A DNA stretch of 64,000 bases from Promerops cafer (taxonomy: Eukaryota > Chordata > Aves > Passeriformes > Nectariniidae): the NCBI GenBank assembly GCA_013398275.1, contig VZSE01002907.1, positions 1 to 64,000 of the forward strand, in the 5' to 3' direction. Shown here piece by piece: positions 22,701 to 34,600 of this stretch (positions are counted from its first letter, which is position 1; each line of letters begins with the position of its first letter). Made by a program: the position numbers and the translations under genes. Below the pieces are notes generated by a model, which was given only the letters and a program-made list of their open reading frames with translations, was not told where the DNA came from and did no database searches.

Positions 22701-24358
22701 AGGTCTCCCTGGATCCTTCTCTTCTCCAGGTGAACACCCCCAGCTCTCAGCCTGTCTCCAGAGCAGAGAGGATCCAGCCCTTGGAGCATCTTTGTGCCAA
22801 GCAGGGTCATATTTTCCCAGTGGGATGGGGGCAGAGGGAAGTTGTGCAACTCCCCAGACCCTCAGATCAACCATGTTAAAGAAATGGGATGGAAAAGGAG
22901 CAATTCCTGTGGTCTTGGATGAGTTTAGGGTATAAGTAGGAAGCTATCTTAAAAACCTGCTGATGTCTCATTTAAAGGCCAGAGGATGGGGATGCTGTGA
23001 CATGGAAGGTTTCCTGCATCACACATCTCCCTGCTGGGCAACTTTCAGTCTGCAAATTAATCCAGATTAAATTCGGGGTTGAGTGTGCACTTCCTTTGCC
23101 AAAATCTGCTCAAGTGGGATTCTTGCATCCCCGTGAATGCTGGAAAGATGTGCTGCTCATACACCTGAGTCTCAGCAGCGCCTTTGCAAAGGTCTTGTTG
23201 ATCTGGAGGTGCATCAAGGTCTGGCCTCTTCTCCACACCTGACCAAAATGCTGCTGGGACTCCTCAGTGACACTTTGCTGCTCCTTTCCAGGTGCCACAG
23301 CTCTGGTGGTTTACTACAGCCTGCTCCATCCCAAGTCCACAGAGATCTGGCAGGGATTCCTGGAGACAATCCGCAGTGCTGCAGCAGCTGGGGATGAGGA
23401 GGTGTCTGGAGAGAGCTCCCAAGCTGGGCAGAGTTCAGGGACTTTGGGAGATGAAGAGTCCTTGCCAGGGGCAGGGACCAAGACAGAGCCCAAAAATGAG
23501 ACCATCTCATCGCTGCTGCAGTCCAAAGGGTGTTTGGAGGACAGCTGGACAGACCACCACCACTGGCTGCTGGTGAAGCTGGCCTTGAAGACAGGAGATG
23601 TGTCCATGATCAATGCAGCTTTCGGAGATGGTGGCGTGGGAGAGGCTTTTCCTGGAGGATGGATGATGGGGAAACCCCCTGGTGTTGAGCCTGGGGCAAA
23701 CTCTTCCCTCCCCATGAGGGACGTCCACCCCTCTGGACTGGCAGTGGGGAACGGAGGAGGCACCAAACCCAGTGCTGGTGCTCTGGGGATGGCGCAGGAG
23801 GATGGAGCAGGGCAGGAGCCTGATTTTCCCCCATCCACATCCCACCCCAGTGGCTTCTCCCCGGATTCAACCGAGAGCTCCTCTGTGTATTTCAGTGCAA
23901 GTGCAGGAGGCATTGCCTCGCCTGGGACAGGGACAGGGACAGCCACAAGCATGGCCCTGGTGCAAAGGGACAGCGAAGCTCAGCCTCCCCCAGGCTGCCT
24001 GGGAGGAGGAGGAGGAGGAAGAGGAGGGGATTTATCCCTTGGGTTGGCCAGCATCAGCCCAATCCCGGGTGCTTGTGCCCACAAGTGTCTGCAGAGAAGC
24101 TCTTCCTTTGGCAACACGGGCAGCTGTGGGGTGGCAGGTCTCCCAAAAGAGGGCTCAGAGCCCACAGGCACAGAGGGTGCCCTTGTGGGGTGCCATCACC
24201 TTTGGGACACCCACCCTTGTGGCCCGCAGGGGACTGTGGTGAGGAGCAAGCTGAGGTCACCGTGCTTCACCTCCACCCCCAAGGCCGGCTTGAAATGCCC
24301 CCAGCAAGGACTGGGGGAGCTGGGAGAGGGGACAGACCTGTCTGGGTTACCAGAGTGA
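19445..24358 (+). CDS. XKR5: XK-related protein 5 (658 aa, seven exons)
   Basis: Multi-pass membrane protein of the XK/XKR family, some of whose members (XKR4, 8, 9) are caspase-activated phospholipid scramblases; XKR5 itself has no settled function. Exons: 19445-19502, 20295-20478, 20579-20754, 21427-21636, 21762-21931, 22459-22570, 23292-24358. All join in frame at GT-AG sites. Recognisable blocks include LSILWFRADGH, LLQLGLWKR, LRLLEALLQTLPHLLLQAY, HWLLMSFWLGAQQTDI, FNCLLGAVYIFCYI and YYSLLHPKSTEIWQGF, all close to mammalian XKR5. The last exon encodes a long cytoplasmic tail (about 355 residues), low in complexity except DHHHWLLVKLALKTGDVSMI and a short SISPIPG motif. Human XKR5 is about 686 residues, so this copy is full length. 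Neighbourhood next to beta-defensins is the same as in mammals. The poly(A) site is not clear. Confidence 0.95.
19980..20222 (+). mobile_element. CR1 LINE 3' fragment in XKR5 intron 1
   Basis: Sense CR1 tail ('ggtggtgaggccctggcaca' to 'aaccattctggggttccgtg'), ending 72 bases before exon 2. Confidence 0.9.
21165..21296 (+). mobile_element. CR1 LINE 3' fragment in XKR5 intron 3
   Basis: Sense CR1 tail ending in two ATTCTGTGATT-like terminal repeats. Confidence 0.8.
22228..22360 (+). mobile_element. CR1 LINE 3' fragment in XKR5 intron 5
   Basis: Sense CR1 tail ('agtgctcaaggctaggttgg' to 'accattctgtgattct'). Confidence 0.85.
22645..22800 (-). mobile_element. CR1 LINE internal fragment in XKR5 intron 6
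   Basis: Antisense CR1 segment with 'ccagctctcctggagccc' and 'cctggatccttctcttctcc'; the 3' tail is absent. Confidence 0.8.
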
Positions 24359-25079
24359 CCCTGTAAATGGCTGCACTGTCACCTTGGGTCAGCCTTGGGG
24401 TGACTGTCTCAGGAACAGGGTGTGGCAGGAGGTGGTGAGACGAAGACTGTCCCCACAGTGCCCCTGCCATGGGGCAGATGTGCCCCTCCATCACTGGCAC
24501 ATCACCTTCCCTCCCAGTACATCTTCTACTGGCACTGTTGAACTTCAAAAGCCTTAAAAAGCCCTGAAAGTCCAGGGCTGGTTATTTATTGAGCTTATTT
24601 ATGTCACAGACCTGCCAGGCAGCTGGAGCCTTCTGCCTTTGGTGTTTTTGTGACAATGACTTGAGGTGTGTCCTTTAACCAGTGCCTGCACCAGCTGCTG
24701 GCCTGTCCCAGTGTGGAGATCTGGTTGCTGTCTCCAGGGGCTGCAGTGCTGGCCAAAGCAGTTTTCTCAGGACAAGTAAGTGCCTAAATCAGAAAAATGA
24801 TGGGTTTTGCTCTCGGATGTCCTTCCTTCTGGGCAGAGTAAGGCTTCAAGTAAGGCTCAGCATTGCTTGATTTGTTTTTCCCCACCAGGTTTATCTTGAG
24901 GCCTTTACCAGCTCCATTTTTGGGGGTCCAGTAGGATTGCAGATTCTCTTCCTGCTGCAGACCAGAACCTCAGAACCTGGGATTACAACCAAAAGCCATG
25001 TCCTGCTGCTTGCCCACTGTCTTGCTTCCTCAAGTGGTCTTTTCTCTCCAGCCTCCTCCTTGTCCCCTTCCAGTTGCAG

Positions 25080-25185
25080 ATCACAGGACCCCAGAATTAT
25101 TTGGGTTGGAAGGGACTTTAAAGCTCATCCAGTTGCAATCCCTGCCCCATGCAGGGACACCTTCCACTAGACCAGGTTACCAGGT
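25080..25185 (-). mobile_element. CR1 LINE 3' fragment
   Basis: Antisense CR1 tail ('attatttgggttggaagg' to 'accttccactagaccagg'). Confidence 0.8.
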
Positions 25186-26585
25186 TATAATCCACATCTG
25201 CCTGGATGCTCCCTCCTAAACTTAGCCTCAGGCCAAATCTCAAACCAGTTCTACTGCCACCATAAAACCTGCAGTGCAGGCGGGGTTTATTTGTGTCAGG
25301 AACTAAATCCATCAATACCATGGTCTCAGAAATAGCCTGGCTGGGCACGGATTTGTGCCCAGGGCACGGGTTTGTGCCCAGGACATGGCTTGACATGTAA
25401 ATTGAGGTGTGATCAGCTGGATTCACCACCAGGCTCCTGAGTGCCAGCTGGAGCACATCTGGCTGTGCTCTCCAGCTGTTGTCCTGCTGTGGGCAGGACT
25501 CTGGTGCTGCAAGGAGGGCACAGGCATGTGATGAATTATTTTAAAAAGCTTCCATGATGCATTCACTGCTCAGGGCTGACCCAGCCTGATGTTTCCTCGG
25601 GGCACGGAAAACCCAGCTGGTGCTGGGTATGGAGCGAAGCCACATTCCAAGGGGATGAAGGCTCCCTGTCTCCATCTGGACCCCAGCCCCCTGTGCTGTG
25701 CCTGTGCTCTGCAGGCAGGAGCTGTTCCAGTGGCTTTTCCAGAGCCCTTCTCACTGTGTGGATCACATGGAAGGCAGCGGTGCTGCCGGGCCGTTACAGG
25801 AATTTTTATCTGGCTTGGTTTTCTACTTTTGATAATACATAATTATGCTTGAAAACACCCCAAAGCAGCCTTTGCAGTGTCTGAGTCTCATGTTGGGGGT
25901 GAAAATAAGTGTGGAGGGGTCTCTCTTCCCACTCTTGGCTCTTGCAGCCCCAGGATGAGTTGTCTGTTGGGATTTCTAGTGGGAGGGACCTGGACAACAG
26001 GATCTGGGGGAATGGCGTGAAAATGTGTCAGGGAAGGTTAAGGCTGGGTGTTAGGAAAAGATTGAGAAAAAGTTTCATTCATGAAACTCTCCCACGGGCC
26101 AGGCAGAAAAGAAACAGACAATTTTGAGAAAGTAAAGAATACTTCTGTGCACAGGAGTCAGGGGCGAACGTGGACTTTGATTTCTCAGAGCACATCCACA
26201 GTGCAGAGGTGCATCGTGAGCTGGTACCTCTGACCTCAGATGAGGTGGTTGTGGAAATCCTGGACAGGTCAGGGAATGGCAAAAGAGAAGGAGGGAATCT
26301 GGGGACAGAGGTGCACGAGGACTGGGGTGGGGATGAGTTTGTGTGAGGGCTGTGCTCCCATGGCTTTGTTGCCTGATGATGAGAGTTGGTCACTGGTGAG
26401 CCATGCTCCCTTCACCTTCTCCTTGGGAGCAATGTGAAATCAGTGGGATAATATGGATTGTCTGTCCTTAAAGGCTTCCAGACCTGTGTGAGAGCCCTGT
26501 TGTACCCACAGTCCAAGTCCTGTGTGCCAGTACAGTCCCAGCACTGAGCCACGGGTGTCTGCCTGTAGAAATAACCTGTATTTAA

Positions 26586-26840
26586 TCAGAGAATCCCAGA
26601 ATGGGTTGGGTTGGAAGGGACCTTAAAGATGAGGCATCATGTCATTCTAATCCCCTGCCATGGGCAGGGACACCTTCCACCATTCCAGGTTGCTCCAAGC
26701 CCCATCCAGCCTGGTCTGGGACACTGCCAGGGATGGAGCAGCCACAGCTTCTCTGGGCACCCTGTGCCAGGGCCTTCCCACCCTCTCAGGGAAGGATTTC
26801 TTCCCTATATCCCATCTAAACCCACTCTTTAGTGAATTCT
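26586..26840 (-). mobile_element. CR1 LINE 3' fragment
   Basis: Antisense CR1 tail, well preserved from 'agaatcccagaatgggttgg' to the 'cctatatcccatctaaaccc' segment. Confidence 0.9.
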
Positions 26841-27091
26841 AAAGCCCTGCTTGAAGTAGGAGGACTCAGCAGCAACTCAGCTTCAGACACCCTTCCCCAC
26901 CCTTCCCAGCTTCTGTGGGGCAGAACTGAAAATGCCTCAATGACCTGGTGCACCTCCAGATTTTTCCCAATGCTGCCAGACGGGGGAAATCACGCTGGGG
27001 AGGAGTTTCTCCCCAAAACTCCTTGTTCCTTTGCCACCAGAGGGAGATGCTGCTCAAGCTCCAGATTCTGTGTGCACCCCCAGTGCCTGTG

Positions 27092-27225
27092 TTATGGAAT
27101 CATTAAGGTTGGAAAAGCTCTGAGCTCGTCCAGTCCAACCATTCCCCAGCACTGCCAAGGCCACCACCAACCCATGTCCCCACGTGCCACATCCACACGA
27201 CTTTTGAATCCCTCCAGGGATGATG
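27092..27225 (-). mobile_element. CR1 LINE 3' fragment
   Basis: Antisense CR1 tail of the subfamily carrying 'cactgccaaggccaccacc' and 'tccctccagggatgatg'. Confidence 0.8.
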
Positions 27226-29589
27226 ACTGGAGAGGAGAGGGAGCTGCAGGACTGTGCTGCTGTGGCATTGCACTGGGAGCCAGTGGGAATGAAATGGGGA
27301 GCTCTGGGGTACTGGAGGTGGAGTGCACAGCGAGTGCCTGGAGGAATGAGACCATGGCTGTGGGCATCTCCTTTTACTTCCCAGGTATCACTGGGCCATG
27401 GGGAATGTTTGAAAATCACTGTCAGGGTCTTACCCTCTTCAGGAGAAGAGTCATTGACCTGTAAATATCCCATGGTGCCTTCATGTCCAAAGGTGTGTGT
27501 GCGAGGGGAGATGCCCCAGATGACACTGGATGCACGATGGGACCCTGGGGGTTTGGTAGAACGGGCTCCAGCTGTCACCACCATGGTGCTGAGTCCTGAT
27601 TTTGGTGCTGTATCCTTGGAGCTGTGCCCAGGTGGGTGACGTGGTCACTCCTCACTCTGGTCTGTCCTCAGATCAACCCTTGGGGTGCAGAAATCCCACA
27701 AATCCCAGGTCACTGCTCTGTGTGGAGCAACATGGAGGCCTGGGCCAGTCCAAAGCCAGGATGGAAGACTGCAGCTGGCAGAGGGGCAATGGACCAACTG
27801 CTCCAGGCAACCTGCTGATGTTACCTTCCAAATGTCCCAAATGCTTGAGGAGACCCTGGGCAGACCCTCTGCTCCTTCTGCAGCATCTCCCATGAAGCTG
27901 TTTTTGAATGAGGAATGATCCTGAGCTAGACCAAGATCTGCCCAGCTTTTGGGGTGCCCAATGTTTGGGCTTCAGCCACCCATAGAAGGGCTGGAGTGAG
28001 GGGGTATCTCCATCTCACTTCACTCAGACAGATTGTCCAGTGCTTTTGCCTGCTCTGGAATAGAAAATTTCTGCTCATTTGCCTCCCGTGAACCTTTTCT
28101 TTTCCATTTTGTTTCTGAAGGAAACCCTCTCCATCACTTTGGAGAGGTGGAGGGCCATGCCCCAGCCCAGGAGAGCACAATGCCACAGGTGAGAGGAGCT
28201 CTCAAGAACAACTTGGGAGCAGGAACCAAGCATGAATTTTGACAATGCAGGGAGTGACCCAAGGGCTCCCCAGGAGAACTGGCCGTGCCACTCTGGTGAT
28301 CTGGAAAAAGGAGCAAACAGGCAGGAACAGAGGCTATGTCCCTAAGAAATTAAACAATACCCAGGGAAGTGCCTGGGCTTGGGAACGTGGCTGTCCTGAC
28401 CGCTGGCACTGTCCCCTTGGCTTGTTATTTTTAATGGGTCACTCTTGTCCCTCTTTCAAGGTGAAATAAAGTAAAGCAGGATGGAGTTGTACCAACAGGG
28501 CTTGAGTGTGGGGCAGCAGCCCTGCCCCAGCCCTGCTGGGATCTCACCTTCCAGCAACCCAGCTTCTGAGCACTGTCCGTGGGTGCCAGGTTTTGGGCTG
28601 GGTGAAAAACATTCCCTCCAGCTCCAAAATGATGTAACACCCCCCCCACCCCCACGCCCCCCAATAAAGATTTCCCTGGAAAAAACATCTTTTCACTTCC
28701 AACAACATTGAAACAGTACTTGGACATTACAAAAAATTACTTGCCCTGGGGCTGTTGTTATTTATCCGTTTTTTCCCAAGCTGAAACTTTGGATATTTTT
28801 TCCTCCTTTAATTAAATTTGGTTTGCTGCAAATCCCTTTCTGGTGCCTTCAGTGCTCTTGTGAAAGGCAGGGCCCAGGCTGCAGCTCTGTGCCCATGGCT
28901 CCAAGGCTAAACAATACCACGGAGGGGGGGAGCAGAGGGTAAGCCCAGCTAATCAGGACTTGCCTAATAGGACTGAGTGCTTAATGAGAACCCGGGGACT
29001 GTGCTTCCATGGCTGGATTTGGCTGGAGGAAAATGCTTTGTGCCCTCAACACCAGGTTTGAGACGGCTCAGTTCTCTCAAATGTGCTGGAGCAGTGTTTT
29101 CTCCCTCCTGTGAATCCATCCTCACCGGACACAAGGCAGATCTGTGAGGGATCCGTGGGGATCCAGGGATGCTCGAGGAGCTAAACAAGACCCTGGAAGC
29201 AAAAGGATCCATGTTTTGCTTGAAAGGAGATCTTTCAAATCAAAACATTTATATGTTTATACCTTGATTTTCCTAAGCAAAGCCACCAAAGGGCCCTGCC
29301 TGCTCCCCTTGTGTCCTTGGAGCTCCCTGAGGAGCTTTGGTAGGATTTTAGGGATTGACTTCAATAAATAACACCAAATGTTCCACTGTTTTGCCCTGGA
29401 GACCTGTTCGGATTATCTCTGTCCCCACTGCTACACCCCCAGATCAAGCTGGGGTGTGGTTTTGGGAAGGGGGTGGGATGGGGAAGGCACCTCATGCCCC
29501 AGATCTTTCCCTGGTTAATGAGGGAGATTTGGGGTTCAGCACAGGAAATTTGGGATGCAGAGCAAGGTGTCAGGGGGTTGCAGGGTGTG

Positions 29590-29830
29590 CACCGGGGGGT
29601 GGGTGCTGGGACACAGGTGGGTGCTGGGTGCATGGGAGCCCAGATGTGCACGGTAGGTGGGTGCAGATGTGGGTGCAGAGGCTGTCTGCACACAAACAGT
29701 CGGTGGGTGCAGATGCAGGTGGGCATCCCCACATACACAGTAGGTGGGTTCAAGCGTGGGTGGGTGTCCAGATGTGCACAGTACTGGGGTGCAGATGTGA
29801 GGTGGGTGCCAAAACCAGTGTGTGCCTCCA
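29590..29830 (+). repeat. Degenerate minisatellite (GTGGGTGCAGATG-like)
   Basis: Irregular tandem copies of a 'ggtgggtgcagatgtg' type unit mixed with 'gtgcacagta'. Period is variable. Long open frames across it are products of the repeat. Confidence 0.65.
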
Positions 29831-29879
29831 CCTGCTGTGGAGTGCTAGGGTGTGCGTGGGGCAAGCGGGAGCCGTGACC

Positions 29880-30434
29880 AGGGTTGGGTTCTCTGTCTGG
29901 TGCCGGGCTGGGTCGTGCTGCGCTGGAGCAGGGCTGGATGCAGGTCCGGGGCTGGGGCTTGGTCCAGGGAAGGGTCTGTGTCCGTGTCCATACCCGGTGC
30001 CAGGTCCCGGCTCTCGGTCTGGGTCCACAGCCGAGCTTTCTGTGCCAGGCTGGGTCCAGGTCCCGGCTCTTGGACTGCTGCTGGGGCTGTGCCGGTACCG
30101 GGTCCGTGTCCAGGGCTGGAGTGAGGTCCGGTGCCAGTACTGGGGCTGGGTCCAGGTCCGTGTCAGTGCCCAGGTCCGGTCCGGCTCTGGGGCGGGGTCG
30201 GGTGCTGGGTCTCGGTTTGGGTGAGGGTCCGTGGCTGGGTGCAGGTCCGGCTCCGTGGTCCGGCCTCAGTGCTGGTCGGTGCCGATGCCGGACCCGGTCC
30301 CGGTACGGGTCGGAGCGGTGCCGGTCCCAGTCGCGGTCCCGGTGCGGGTCGGAGTGGTGCCGGTCCCGGTCCCGGTCCCGGTCCCGGTGCGGGTCGGAGT
30401 GGTGCCGGTACCGGTCGGGGCGGTACCGGTCCCC
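29880..30434 (+). repeat. GC-rich degenerate tandem repeat upstream of TRAM2
   Basis: Successive 'ggtccgg', 'ggtcccggtccc' and 'gtgcgggtcggagtggtgcc' units become more regular towards the right end, where an assembly N (30435) sits 71 bases before the TRAM2 start codon. Repeat length is therefore unreliable. Confidence 0.7.
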
Positions 30435-30439
30435 NCGGG

Positions 30440-31650
30440 GCCATCGCGGCGCTCCGCGAAGTTCCGCGGGGCCCGGGGAAGTTTGGGCTCGGCTCGGCCC
30501 CGGCCATGGCCTTCCGCCGGCGGGCCAAGAGCCACCCGCTCTTCAGCCAGGAGTTCCTCATCCACAACCACGCCGACATCGGCTTCTGCCTGGTGCTCAG
30601 CGTCCTCATCGCCCTCATGTTCGAGGTGAGACCCCCCCCGCCATCGGCCCCCGCCGGGACCGGCTGTCCGTGTGTCCCCACCCCGCGGACGAGGTGATCC
30701 CCCTTGCTCTGCATGGGGTGTCCCCCCTGGGCCTGTCCCAGCTCGGGGGGGGTCCCCACCCGGGCCAGGTGCCCCCATCCAGCACCGGGAGGGGGCTGTG
30801 GGGTGCGGGACCCCTCGGTCTGGGGGTCAGAGTGCCGCCCCATTCATTCCCCATCTCTCACCCACCACCGGAGAGGTTCCTCACATGCCCACAGGGACCC
30901 AGCCCGGTGCTGGCTTTAGGGGTGGCACATCCTTCTGCCCCCGCCCCAGCTCTGCCGGGGGTCCCTGCCTGGGGAGGGGGAGCACAGGGGGTGTCAAAAC
31001 CCCTGCCCCAAACCCACCGCAGCTGCCGGGATGTCCCAAGCACTGAGGGGCACATCAGCCCCACACAGCGAGAAGCCAAGCCTTGTCTGATATTCCCAGC
31101 TCTTGGAAATGGGAAGATTTGGTTTTTTTTCCTTTTTTTCCGCCTTTTTTTTTTTTTAACAGTAGCCCTCTTCCAGGTGTTTTCTCCGCAGCCCGCTGAC
31201 CCCGCGCCGTGGGACGAGCACCGGGGGCTCCTGGGCCTCGGGCAGACGCCCGCGGCTCCCCGGCCTGTCCCGATCGCGGCCACCCCGCTGTGCTGCGGGC
31301 CATGGGAAGGCATCCCGGGGGTACCTTCACCCTGCCGGGGTGGCCGCAGACCCCCGCAAGGCCGCTGTCCCACCACAGCCATGCCGGGAACGCCGCTCTG
31401 CCCCGTTGCTCCGGCTCCTTCCCTCTCCGCCTGCTTTCCCCTTTCCGTGCGGCTTCGCTTGGCTCCGGGCATCCCACGCCGAGGCACCGGGCCGTGGTCA
31501 GCGGCACCGCCGGCCGGGACCCCCCCGCCTCCCCCGCTGAACCCTCCCCTTCGGCAGTGCCACGTTTCAAAGCAAATCCGGATGGGAAAGGGGTGGCCGG
31601 GGGGCCTGGCGAGGGAGGAAAGGCTCCTTCTGCAGCAAATCGCAGGAGGA
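30440..31650 (+). promoter_or_regulatory. TRAM2: CpG island covering TRAM2 exon 1
   Basis: Dense CpG runs through the 5' UTR and exon 1, and recurs in early intron 1 (about 31190-31560). No TATA box is seen, as is usual for a broadly expressed gene. A T run lies inside the island near 31143-31160. Confidence 0.6.
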
Positions 31651-34600
31651 GGAAATCCATTTCCTTAATTCCTCCCCGCTGGAACCCCCTGCTTTTCTAT
31701 CCCACTCTTTTTTTACTGCGAACTCATTGAATGAACGAGTCTCTTACAGCACTCGTACCACTTTCAATGTCCTTTTGCATGGATATGTATTTATTTAAGG
31801 GTTTCAAAACCGACCCAGGAGGGCCAGCTGTATTCCAAAGCCACATGCAAATGCTGCAGAGTTGGGTTGCAAGTTTCGTACTCGTACTTTAAAAAGAAAA
31901 TGCCACTGAGGTTGCATCTCTGTCTCAGGGTTTCTCCCTGCAGATGGTTTTGTTGCATACTGGGAGCCCCGTCCTGGAGAGGTGGTACCTGGGCTTGCTG
32001 CTGTGGTGCTTTTGGTTGATACGGTGCTGCGAGGGCAGTTTTGAAAAATGATGAACCCTGCCATGGAGGTAGCAGCAGGGAGGGGTTTGTGGTGTTTCTG
32101 GGGTTTTTTTGATGTCTTTTAATTAAATCTCCCTCAGATGCTGAAGGCAGCAGTTTGCTGCTCTCCCAGCAGGCCTCAGGGAGACAGTGCTTGCCATGCC
32201 AGGGTGGCTTCCAGTGTTCCTTGTGCCCAGCAGCATCATCCCTGCCTTCCCCTGGGCATGGGGTTTGGGACAGCTCTTGGTCCTTGTGGGTATTTTAGTT
32301 TACTTTTATTTTATTACTACATTTATTCCTTCTGCTTTCTTTTCCCCTTGGGGAGAAATCAGCCTCTGCTCTTGCCCAGCCCTCCACACCATCCGTGCCC
32401 GTTTGTGCCACCTCTGTGGTGAGTTTTGGTGGCAGCTCTGATCCCTCCACGGTGAGGAGGATCTGTCACTGTCCCTTCCCCTCCTTCTCCTCTCATCCCT
32501 GCTTCCCATGCTGCAGCTGGGCTTCCACCTTCCCCAATGCCAGTGGCCACAGCCAAGCTCAGGCTCAGCGGAAGAGGCCGAATCCTGCTCACAATAGGCC
32601 GTTTCCTGCAGGGAAGGCTTTTTTGGGAAGACACAAATAAGATTTTTAACCTTTTCCGAGGCATTCCTCAGGAGCTGACTGCTTCCTTGCTCCAGCACCC
32701 TGCTCAGGGTGATGCTGGGGGCTGCCACAGGTCTCCCACTGCCCAAGCACAGCAAAAGTTACACCTTGAGCATCTTTTTGGGTGCACAACCTTTCCCCAC
32801 CCACATGGATTCACCAAGCTGCTAATTCCCCTGTGGCAGGGAGCAGGTACCGGTCATGATGGGATTTGGGGGCATGAGGCTGCTCCTTGGGGTTTCAGGT
32901 GATTTGATTATTCCAGAGTTGTGTGTGTTTTTGAGGATCATGGTGTTGCTCAGTGAGGGAAGCCGCAGGCTTGGAGGGAGTTTCCCCAAAAAGAGCTGTC
33001 CTAAGCTGGGCACTACAAAGGGTTTTTCCTTCCCAGCCGGCCCTAAGCTGTGAAAACACACCTGGTTGTGCAGCTGCCTGGTGCCAGAGAGGGATTTTGC
33101 CCCATGTGTGTGGCTGTTGGAGCCCAGAAAGAAAAACCTCCCCTTTTTTTGGTGAAAAGCTATTTTTAGTGACTCTGTATAGAAACGTGAAACAGGTGCT
33201 TCCCATCTTCATGCAGAAATTACTTTGCATATCTTTTTCCACCCTGCTTTGCAGAAGAATGAAGCAAAGGCCAGGCTGGGTTTAACCTGTGTCCCAGCAG
33301 GGGTGCCTCCTGTGAGCGGCGTTGGGTCAGGATTGGGGAAAACTTTGCTGATTTTGGAGAAGTTTCTATATTAGATGGGGGCTGCTGTTGTAATCTCTAA
33401 GGTGGGGAAACTGAGGCTCAATCTTATGCCTGGAGTGATGAAATAAAGCTATAAACCATTGTTTTAGAAGTGGTTCCATGCCCTTGCTGGGCTTTCCCCC
33501 TGTGCAGACCGTGGGATGTGAGTCACGGGCTCCCAAACTCAGAGTTGTGACACTGTCAGGAGAAGGCGGCTGACGATGAGCTGCTATTTCCAGGCTTCCT
33601 GCTAAATATACTTTCCCCTTCCCGGTCCCCTCCATAGTACTCTAAAAATTAAGGCCTTCCCATTGTTAATGAGGGAAAACAAAATGCGTTCCTGCCTCGC
33701 CTGGTCTTTGCCAGATGTGGGAACCGAGGCATGCGGGTGGCGTAAGCGTTGAATAGCTGGGGAAGAGTGGAAAAAAGGTAAAAAAGCACAGTATTTAGGT
33801 TTACTTTTAAAAAGGGAATAAACAGGAGGGAGGGTGAGGCAGTGGAAATAGTGTCACGCTGGGGGATGAGTTTGTCTGTGGGGGCAGAGGGGCTGCACCG
33901 CCCTTGGGAAGGGCTTTTTGTCGAAGCCAGATGTTTGCTTTGAAAGGCTTTGGTCCAAAGTTTGGGCTTTAGTTTACATATAGGGCCTGTGTCAATCCAT
34001 ACTGTGGATCAGCAAGTTTGTCTTTCAATAAACTCTGGCTAGCGGGGGAAAAAGAAACCCAAAGTTGTGAGAAAAGCCTTTGGACAGCATTTTGTCTGTA
34101 ATTAGTTTGAGTTGTTTTTCAAGCCCTGGAAATATTTTCCCGGCTCCGACTGCAGAAAACTCCCCCAGCCTCCCCCGCCAGAGGTTTGGAGCTGCTTCTT
34201 TCCTCCAGAGTGGCTTTAACTCAAGCAGGACCATGGGGATGGTGGCATGCCTGGGGGTTCCTGGCTGCAGTGACAAATCCCACTGGGATGAGGCTTTGGA
34301 GAAGGGAAACGTCTTTCATAGAATCCTGGAACTGTTCGAGTTGGAAGGGACCTTAAAACTCATCTCATTCCAGCCCTCTGCCATGGGCAGGGACAACTTT
34401 CACTAGACCAGATTGCTCAGAGCCCTGTCCAACCTGGCCTTGAACACTTCCAGGGATGGGGAGTCCACAACTGATCTGGGCAAGATGTTCCAGGAGTTTA
34501 TAGAGTGTGCTGGGGAAAGATGCTCAAAAATTATCCCTCCTTCCTGAAAATATTAGTGTTTGAGAGTTGCAGTTGGTAATTTCTGGGAGAGGTGCTAAAC

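Larger units (their letters stand above)
24360..29580. other. Intergenic/XKR5 3' flank, no further gene recognised
   Basis: Contains CR1 fragments at 25080-25185, 26586-26840 and 27092-27225. Plus-strand AATAAA occurs at 28465-28470 and about 28663, the latter after a C-rich run (28641-28661) able to form a G-quadruplex on the minus strand. Either could end a long XKR5 3' UTR or an unannotated non-coding RNA. Short open frames show no domain or splice context. Confidence 0.45.

Noticed and set aside
29355..31668. Long plus-strand frames of 289 and 594 codons
   Set aside because: They run through GC-rich tandem repeats and an N, and the second crosses TRAM2 exon 1 in the wrong frame.
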